Shown one piece after another: positions 59,014 through 64,000 of a stretch of 64,000 bases of DNA; within the stretch, counting starts at the first letter, position 1, and every line of letters starts with the position of its first letter. The position numbers and the translations under genes were made by a program. The notes beneath the pieces are model-generated. The model did no database searches and was not told where the DNA came from. It worked only from the letters and a program-made list of their open reading frames with translations. The stretch covers positions 620,001 through 684,000 of the forward strand of contig NZ_QVNQ01000004.1 of assembly GCF_003432485.1 (NCBI RefSeq), written 5' to 3'. The stretch is from Actinomadura spongiicola (GTDB taxonomy: Bacteria > Actinomycetota > Actinomycetes > Streptosporangiales > Streptosporangiaceae).

Positions 59014-59751
59014 TCAGCGCTTGACGGCCTGCTTGACCTTGCCCGCCTGGACGGCCACACGACCGGGCTTGGACGTCCGGTTGGTCCGGAACGCTCGCCC
59101 GACGTTCTTCACCGCGCCGCCCGCCTTACCGGCTTTGGCGGCCTTACCGACCTTGATACCGGCCTTACCGGCCTTACCTCCGGCCTTGGCGGCCTTGCTG
59201 CCGGTCTGGGCGCGTGCCGTGCGCACCTGACGGGCCGCCTCGCGGCGCGCGTCGCGCAACGCCAGGGCCGCCTCCCGGCGCATCGCCTTCGCCTCCGCGC
59301 CGCTCTTGATCTGCGCCTCCCGCGCCTGCCGGCGCACCTCCGCAAGGCGCGGCGGGCGGCGGGGCTCGGACGCGACCATCAGCAGCGCGCCGAACAGCCC
59401 GGCGTTCTTCAGCAGATGGGACCGTTCGTCGGCGCGGCGCTCGGCGTCGTCCTCCGTCCAGTAGCGGTGCTCGGTCGCCAGGACGGGCACCAGCTGCGCC
59501 GCCATCAGCAGGGTCGTGAGCCGCCGGAACCTGCCGGTCAGCAGCAGCGCGCCGGTGCCGAGGCTGAGAGCGCCCTGCATGCGGACGAGGGACTCGGGGT
59601 CCTTCGGCAGCCAGTCGATCCGGTCCGCGACCGGCTTGACCGCCGGGCCGACCCGCTCGGCGCGCTCGCGCGGATCCCGGAGCGCGTCCAGGCCGTTCAT
59701 GATGTACGGGGCCGCCACGAACGGGCGGGCGAGAGTGGTGAAGGGTCGCAT
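59014..59751 (-). CDS. DoxX-family membrane protein with Lys/Ala-rich tail
   Basis: A 245-residue protein. Residues about 1-130 form a DoxX-like four-helix membrane domain (FVAAPYIMNGLDALRDP, LSLGTGALLLTGRFRRL, LLMAAQLVPVLATEHRYW, LLKNAGLFGALLMVA). The rest is a long cytoplasmic tail: a charged helix, then about 60 residues of KAGKAG-type repeats ending QAGKVKQAVKR. Such tails resemble histone H1-like DNA-binding tails of actinobacterial HupB. The role of the fusion is unknown. Confidence 0.82.
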   Translation of the reverse strand: MRPFTTLARPFVAAPYIMNGLDALRDPRERAERVGPAVKPVADRIDWLPKDPESLVRMQGALSLGTGALLLTGRFRRLTTLLMAAQLVPVLATEHRYWTEDDAERRADERSHLLKNAGLFGALLMVASEPRRPPRLAEVRRQAREAQIKSGAEAKAMRREAALALRDARREAARQVRTARAQTGSKAAKAGGKAGKAGIKVGKAAKAGKAGGAVKNVGRAFRTNRTSKPGRVAVQAGKVKQAVKR

Positions 59752-59803
59752 GACCCGCTACATGCCCAGCGCGCCGCCGCTCAAGCGCGGCAGGATGGGG
59801 GCC

Positions 59804-60580
59804 ATGTGCGGACGTTATGCCACCACCCGTGCGCGTCAGGAGCTGCTGGACGAGTTCCAGGTGCAACTCGACGCCGTCGACGGGGACATCGAGCCCGACT
59901 ACAACGTCGCCCCGACCAAGCAGGTCCCGGTCGTGCTGAACCGGCGCCCGAAGGACGCTCCGGAGGAGGAGCCCGCCGTCCGGCAGCTGCGCACGGTCCG
60001 CTGGGGCCTCGTCCCGTCCTGGGCCAAGGACCTGTCCATCGGATCCCGCATGATCAACGCGAGGTTCGAGACGGTGCACGAGAAGCCGTCGTACCGGCGC
60101 GCGTTCGCCCGGCGACGCTGCCTGCTGCCCGCCGACGGCTACTTCGAGTGGTACACCCTCCAGCAGGATCCGGCCGACGGCGAGAAGAAGGCCAAGAAGC
60201 CGCAGAAGCAGCCGTTCTTCATCCGCCCCAACGACGGCGCGATCATGGCGATGGCCGGTCTCTACGAGTTGTGGAAGTCCCCCGAGGACGAATGGGTCTG
60301 GACGTGCACCGTCATCACGACCGACGCGCCCGACGACCTCGGCCGCATTCACGACCGGATGCCGATGATCGTCGAACGGGACCGCTGGGACGCGTGGCTC
60401 GATCCCGCGCTCACCGACACCGAAGAGGTGCGCGGGCTCCTCGTGCCGGCGATGGCCGGAACAATGGACGCCTACCCTGTGTCGAAGGCCGTCAACAGCG
60501 TGAGAAACAACGGACCGGAACTCATAGAACCGGCGGCTTCTGGGGATAGTCCTGGAAACCATTCCGACGGTTTGTTCTGA
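59804..60580 (+). CDS. SRAP/YedK-type abasic-site DNA-protein crosslink protein
   Basis: A 258-residue SOS-response-associated peptidase (HMCES/YedK) protein. The catalytic Cys is residue 2 of MCGRYATT. PDYNVAPTKQVPVV, RWGLVPSWAKD, MINARFETVHEKPSYRRAF, CLLPADGYFEW and IHDRMPMIV follow. It crosslinks abasic sites in single-stranded DNA through Cys2 and protects them. ATG 59804 is fixed by the Cys2 requirement. The homologue Rv3226c lies beside aroA in M. tuberculosis. Confidence 0.94.
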   Translation: MCGRYATTRARQELLDEFQVQLDAVDGDIEPDYNVAPTKQVPVVLNRRPKDAPEEEPAVRQLRTVRWGLVPSWAKDLSIGSRMINARFETVHEKPSYRRAFARRRCLLPADGYFEWYTLQQDPADGEKKAKKPQKQPFFIRPNDGAIMAMAGLYELWKSPEDEWVWTCTVITTDAPDDLGRIHDRMPMIVERDRWDAWLDPALTDTEEVRGLLVPAMAGTMDAYPVSKAVNSVRNNGPELIEPAASGDSPGNHSDGLF

Positions 60581-60624
60581 ACCGAATTGCCCGGAGCCCC
60601 CCACCGGGAGGAGTTCGCAGCATC

Positions 60625-60966
60625 GTGGACACCGCCGTAGCCCGCTCTCGCCTGGAGGCCATGCTCCAGGACCTGGACCGTTCCATTGCCATTCTCAGGG
60701 GCGAAAGTCCAGAACGCGACAATTCGGCCGCGGACGCCGGGGCCGGTCTCACCGATCACGATCGTGTGGAGGCCGCCCTGGAATCCCTGGGCCGGCACCG
60801 GCGCGGCGTCGCCGCCGCGCTGGAGAGGATCGACGCCGGTATCTACGGCCGGTGCCTGGGCTGCGGCAAGGATGTCCCCGAAGGGCGGCTGGAAGCCCGT
60901 CCCGACGCCGCCCGCTGCATCACCTGCCAGTCCAAGCACGACCGCGCCACCCGCAGCTCACGGTGA
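60625..60966 (+). CDS. DksA/TraR-family zinc-finger protein
   Basis: A 113-residue protein: an N-terminal coiled coil (about 1-72), then a C4 zinc finger (YGRCLGCGKDVPEGRLEARP and CITCQSKH). DksA/TraR proteins insert a coiled coil in the RNA polymerase secondary channel; this short actinobacterial type may behave similarly. GTG 60625 has GGGAGGAG about 11 nt upstream. A short inverted repeat CCCGG/CCGGG overlaps the ribosome site region. Confidence 0.85.
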   Translation: MDTAVARSRLEAMLQDLDRSIAILRGESPERDNSAADAGAGLTDHDRVEAALESLGRHRRGVAAALERIDAGIYGRCLGCGKDVPEGRLEARPDAARCITCQSKHDRATRSSR

Positions 60967-60983
60967 CCCGTGCCGAGTCGGGG

Positions 60984-61787
60984 TCATCTGACGTGCGATG
61001 ACCTCGACTCACCGGTACCTGACGGGCGGACGGCGCTCGCGAGAAGGCCCATGCCGAGGGACTCGTCAGGTGCGGGGGCGTTGAGTTCGGTGCGGACGAG
61101 TCTTCCGAGGGCCCGGGGCCGCTGGGCGAGGACGTGCTCGACGGTCGAGGGGGACAGCACCGTGCGGGGCCTGATCCACTCGACCTCGAGGCCCGCGTCG
61201 GCGAGCAGCTCGCGGAGCTGGTGGGCGGAGAAGGAGCGGGTGATCGTCCCGTCCGGCCAGGGGACGAGGCAGACCTCCGCGCTCGGCAGGTCGGACAGGT
61301 GCGCCCAGTAGTTCCGTTCGGCCAGCAGCGCCATGCCGAGGGTGAGGGAGTCGACGCAGAGCAGGACGCGACCGCCGGGGCGCAGGACGCGGGCGATCTC
61401 GGCGATGGTCGCCTCGGTGGCCAGGTGCCGGGACAGGACGCGGTTCTCCGCGATGACGGCGTCCATGGTGCCGTCGGCGATGAAGCCGAGCGTTCCGGTC
61501 TCGCCGATGATCGGGATCGCGGTGCCCCGCGCGGGCCGTCCGGGTTCCGAGGTCTCGCCCGGATCGCGCACTTCGAGGACGGTGTGACCGGCGGCGGCGG
61601 CCTGGGCGGCGCACCGTCCGCCCGAGATGTCCAGCACGCGGGAGGGGCCGCGCGGGAGCCAGCGGCCCAGCTGGGCGGCCGCGACCGCCCAGTAGAACCT
61701 CCAGTAGCGCGCCAGGGAGTCCCCGTTGGTGTCACGCAGACTGGCGATGGTGGGCTCGGAAGGTTGCGCCGGAAGCACCGGATGCAC
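60984..61787 (-). CDS. Class I SAM-dependent methyltransferase
   Basis: A 267-residue methyltransferase with motif I SRVLDISGGRCAAQAAAAG, the post-I acidic VLEVRDPG, DAVIAENRVLSRHLA (motif II region) and RVLRPGGRVLLCVDSLTLGM (motif III). The substrate is unknown. GTG 61787 has AGGAG about 7 nt upstream. It is divergent from sigR, with which it shares the 61788-61964 intergenic region. Confidence 0.85.
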   Translation of the reverse strand: MHPVLPAQPSEPTIASLRDTNGDSLARYWRFYWAVAAAQLGRWLPRGPSRVLDISGGRCAAQAAAAGHTVLEVRDPGETSEPGRPARGTAIPIIGETGTLGFIADGTMDAVIAENRVLSRHLATEATIAEIARVLRPGGRVLLCVDSLTLGMALLAERNYWAHLSDLPSAEVCLVPWPDGTITRSFSAHQLRELLADAGLEVEWIRPRTVLSPSTVEHVLAQRPRALGRLVRTELNAPAPDESLGMGLLASAVRPSGTGESRSSHVR

Positions 61788-61900
61788 CGCTTGCTCCTGT
61801 TCTCGCCGTATACGTGACGTCCTTCCCCGTTCCGCATGATCGCCACCCTCCGTATAGGACGGGGGCCGGGACGCCTGTTCTTTTCGTCACTCCCTGCCGG

Positions 61901-61926
61901 GGAATCGGCGGCGATGTAGCGGTGTT
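61901..61926 (+). promoter_or_regulatory. SigR-type autoregulatory promoter of sigR
   Basis: GGAAT (61901-61905), exactly 18 nt, then GTT (61924-61926): a perfect match to the SigR/SigH consensus, 38 nt before the sigR ATG. Autoregulation by this promoter is known in Streptomyces coelicolor sigRp2 and in M. tuberculosis sigH. Confidence 0.85.
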
Positions 61927-61964
61927 GCACCGACGCACAGGGAGTACAGCGGAGGTGCACACCT

Positions 61965-62717
61965 ATGACCACAGCCGTTGCAGATCAGCAGCGGACGGCG
62001 CGCGACGCCGCGCGGGCACCCGCCCGCCTCGGCATGCCGCGCGGACCGATATCGTCTGTGGGATACGACGCCGTCGGCCTAGTCGGGGCCAAGGGCGCCA
62101 CAGCCGAGGAGGTGGGTCAGGTACCGGGCACCACGGAGACCGTGGAGCAGCGTCAGGAACGGTTCCAGCGCGACGTGCTCCCGTTCTTGGACCAGCTGTA
62201 TTCGGCCGCGCTGCGCATGACGCGCAACCCCGCGGACGCCGAGGATCTCGTGCAGGAGACCTTCGCCAAGGCGTTCGCGTCCTTCCACCAGTTCAAGGAA
62301 GGCACCAACCTCAAGGCGTGGCTGTACCGGATCCTGACCAACACGTTCATCAACTCCTACCGCAAGAAGCAGCGACAGCCGCAGCAGGCCGCCACCGAGG
62401 ACATCGAGGACTGGCAGATCGCCCGCGCGGAGTCGCACACCTCCAGCGGGTTGAAGTCCGCCGAGTCGGAGGCGCTTGAGCACCTGCCCGACACGGACGT
62501 GAAGCGGGCGCTGCAGGAACTGCCGGAGGAGTTCCGCATCGCCGTCTATCTCGCCGACGTCGAGGGCTTCGCCTACAAGGAGATCGCCGAGATCATGGGC
62601 ACGCCCATCGGCACGGTGATGTCGCGGCTGCACCGCGGAAGACGGCAGCTGCGCGTCATGCTGGAGGACTACGCTGAGGAGAGGGGCCTCACGCGGGCGA
62701 GCGGGGGGTCCCGATGA
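61965..62717 (+). CDS. sigR: Thiol-oxidative-stress sigma factor SigR/SigH
   Basis: A 250-residue ECF sigma factor. Region 2 ([20 protein letters not shown] and [20 protein letters not shown]) and region 4 ([20 protein letters not shown] and [20 protein letters not shown]) match SigR/SigH closely. It directs thioredoxin, mycothiol and protein-quality genes under disulfide stress. The first 70 or so residues extend beyond the usual start (TVEQRQERF), like the longer, unstable SigR' isoform of Streptomyces. ATG 61965 has GGAGG upstream. Its stop overlaps a 41-codon ORF. Confidence 0.93.
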   Translation: MTTAVADQQRTARDAARAPARLGMPRGPISSVGYDAVGLVGAKGATAEEVGQVPGTTETVEQRQERFQRDVLPFLDQLYSAALRMTRNPADAEDLVQETFAKAFASFHQFKEGTNLKAWLYRILTNTFINSYRKKQRQPQQAATEDIEDWQIARAESHTSSGLKSAESEALEHLPDTDVKRALQELPEEFRIAVYLADVEGFAYKEIAEIMGTPIGTVMSRLHRGRRQLRVMLEDYAEERGLTRASGGSR

Positions 62718-62839
62718 GCGCGGCTTCGATGAGCGCGGCTTCGATGAGCGTGGTCTCGATGCCGGACGCTGTGAAGCCGGACATCGTGAAGCCGGACACC
62801 GTGCCCTGCCGCGGCGCGGTGTGCGAGAAGGGTGAGTGA
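62714..62839 (+). CDS. 41-codon ORF bridging sigR and rsrA
   Basis: ATG 62714 overlaps the sigR stop by 4 nt (ATGA) and TGA 62837-62839 ends 3 nt before the rsrA ATG. The product is built of pentapeptide repeats, [15 protein letters not shown] then [15 protein letters not shown], followed by [10 protein letters not shown] with two cysteines. Its position allows coupled translation of sigR, this ORF and rsrA. I know no homologue. It could be a real small protein, a translational coupler, or repeat-expanded spacer; the two cysteines in a redox operon are suggestive. Confidence 0.5.
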   Translation: MSAASMSAASMSVVSMPDAVKPDIVKPDTVPCRGAVCEKGE

Positions 62840-62842
62840 GCC

Positions 62843-63145
62843 ATGAGCTGTGGCAACCACCACGAGACCCCGTGCGACGAGGTCCTGGCACGGGTCTACA
62901 CCTATCTTGACGGCGAGCTCGACCAGGGCGGCTGCGGTGAGGTGCGCCAGCACCTGGACGAGTGCGGGCCGTGCCTGCGCGAGTACGGGCTCGAAGAGGC
63001 CGTCAAGAAACTCGTGAACAAGTCCTGCGGCTGCGAGTCGGCGCCCACCGACCTGCGCGCCAAGGTGCTCGGCCGCATCGAGGAGATCTGCGGCGAGATC
63101 AAGGCGTCCGGAGGCGCCGAGAAGACCGGGTCCGCGGGCGGCTGA
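62843..63145 (+). CDS. rsrA: Redox-sensing anti-sigma factor RsrA (ZAS family)
   Basis: A 100-residue zinc-binding anti-sigma factor. The redox zinc site is HLDECGPC (HxxxCxxC, about 33-40), with further cysteines at the N-terminus (SCGNHHETPC) and in KSCGCES. Under disulfide stress the cysteines oxidise, zinc is lost and SigR is released. ATG 62843 follows GGTGAG, 3 nt after the small ORF stop. It is soluble. Confidence 0.93.
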   Translation: MSCGNHHETPCDEVLARVYTYLDGELDQGGCGEVRQHLDECGPCLREYGLEEAVKKLVNKSCGCESAPTDLRAKVLGRIEEICGEIKASGGAEKTGSAGG

Positions 63146-63165
63146 TCGCCGGTATCGTTTCGCGG

Positions 63166-64000
63166 GTGCTCGCACTCGTCACCGGCGCCGCCGGTTTCAT
63201 CGGGTCCCATCTCGTCGACCGGCTCGTCGCCGACGGCCACGAGGTCATCGGCGTGGACGACCTGTCGTCCGGCCGGAACGTCCGTCCCGGTGTGGAGCTG
63301 TGGGAGATGGACGTCACCGACCCGACCCTCGCCGAGAAGGCGGCGGCGCGGCGTCCCGAGGTGATCTGCCATCTGGCGGCGCAGGTCAGCGTGCGCGCCA
63401 GCGTCGCCGACCCGCTGCGCGACGCGCGGATCAACGTGGTCGGGACGGCGAACGTCCTGGAGGCGGCGCGGGCGGCGGGCGCGCGCAAGGTCGTGTTCAC
63501 CTCCAGCTGCGCGGTGTACGGGGTGCCGGACGCGCTGCCCGTCCCGCCGGACGCGGAGCTGCGGCCCGCGTCGCCGTACGCGGCGTCCAAGGTGTCCGGC
63601 GAGGTGTACGCGGGGATGTACACGGCCCTGCACGGCATCGACCACACGACGCTGACGCTGGCGAACGTGTACGGGCCGAGGCAGACGCCCGAGGGCGAGG
63701 CGGGCGTGATCTCGATCTTCACCGACGCGCTGCTGTCCGGCCGTCCCACCCGCGTCTACGGCGACGGCACCCAGACCCGCGACTACGTGTACGTGCTGGA
63801 CGTGGTGGACGCGTTCGCCCGCGCCGCCGAGGGCGGGGGCGACGGGCGCCGCCTCAACGTCGGCACGGGCGTGGAGACCACCGACCGCGACCTGCACACG
63901 CTGGTCGCCGAGGCGGCCGGCGCCCCGGACGACCCGGAGTTCGCGCCGCCCCGCCTGGGCGACCTCCCCGCGATGTCCGTCGATCCGCGGCGCACGCGGG
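63166..64000 (+). CDS. NAD-dependent sugar epimerase/dehydratase, 3' end outside the window
   Basis: An extended SDR running off the end of the window; 278 residues are visible. The Rossmann motif VTGAAGFIGSHLVDRL, VDDLSSGR, HLAAQVSVRASVADP, the FTSSCAVYG strand, the catalytic YAASK and DYVYVLDVVDAF are those of UDP-glucose 4-epimerase-like (GalE/WbpP) enzymes. It probably makes a nucleotide sugar for the envelope or a glycoconjugate. GTG 63166 follows a TATCGT -10 (63153-63158) by 7 nt, suggesting a leaderless transcript separate from rsrA. Confidence 0.85.
   Translation, partial: MLALVTGAAGFIGSHLVDRLVADGHEVIGVDDLSSGRNVRPGVELWEMDVTDPTLAEKAAARRPEVICHLAAQVSVRASVADPLRDARINVVGTANVLEAARAAGARKVVFTSSCAVYGVPDALPVPPDAELRPASPYAASKVSGEVYAGMYTALHGIDHTTLTLANVYGPRQTPEGEAGVISIFTDALLSGRPTRVYGDGTQTRDYVYVLDVVDAFARAAEGGGDGRRLNVGTGVETTDRDLHTLVAEAAGAPDDPEFAPPRLGDLPAMSVDPRRTR

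Noticed and set aside
59161..59230. KAGKAG-coding stretch as a CRISPR-like or satellite repeat
   Set aside because: The repetition is codon-level low complexity within the DoxX tail, not spaced identical repeats. No CRISPR array was seen in the window.

Overview
The window is 64 kb of very GC-rich DNA from a filamentous-type actinobacterium. GTG starts, Shine-Dalgarno motifs, UPF0182, PPA1309 and DUF397/DUF6879/XRE-DUF5753 genes all fit. Two blocks follow gene orders known from Mycobacterium tuberculosis (Rv3193c-Rv3199c and the Rv3220s). The mix suggests Streptosporangiales/Thermomonosporaceae (an Actinomadura-like organism); that rank is inference.

Layout. 1-2.6 kb: end of a methyltransferase, a small gene behind a LexA-like box, and an acyl-CoA ligase. 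2.7-6.8 kb: a CHAT-protease effector gene with a small EACC1-like partner, resembling a biological-conflict module. 6.8-12.4 kb: a four-gene NIS siderophore operon (ATP-grasp ligase, two IucA/IucC synthetases, SbnH-like decarboxylase) behind an IdeR/DmdR1 iron box. 12.5-34.2 kb: core genes, namely HD hydrolase, M20 dipeptidase, nudC, mycoredoxin with a SigR promoter, uvrD2, tesB, a secreted tripeptidyl-aminopeptidase-like hydrolase, whiB7 with its full regulatory leader, ABC1 kinase, YgjP-like peptidase, a chain of overlapping genes (DUF2342, 64-aa protein, Nudix), SDR, UPF0182, PPA1309, moaE and a PDZ/Lon-like protease.

34.26-43.72 kb: an initiator tRNA gene with about 140 bp of 3' flank is repeated exactly, 9,242 bp apart. 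Between the copies lie transposase remnants, a DUF397/DUF6879/XRE set, two apparently frameshifted small genes, a GRDP-like protein with a phosphotransferase, and the proline-catabolic set (PucR regulator, pruB, pruA). 43.7-50.2 kb: DUF3054 protein and a lipid-type cassette: fatty-acyl-AMP-ligase-like enzyme, an alpha/beta-hydrolase/AMP-binding fusion with a degenerate P-loop, and a cytochrome P450. 50.2-61.8 kb: lhgO, hisN, Ser/Thr kinase, rsgA, aroA, an ECF sigma/anti-sigma pair, a DoxX protein with a histone-like tail, SRAP, a DksA-type protein and a methyltransferase. 61.9-64 kb: sigR-rsrA, autoregulated from a SigR promoter and bridged by an overlapping 41-codon ORF, then a truncated sugar epimerase.

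Shared themes are redox control (two SigR promoters), antibiotic-stress control (whiB7 promoter, leader ORF, attenuator), iron control and translational coupling by 1-10 nt overlaps. An ~80-bp palindromic intergenic element occurs twice in opposite orientations with compensatory stem changes.
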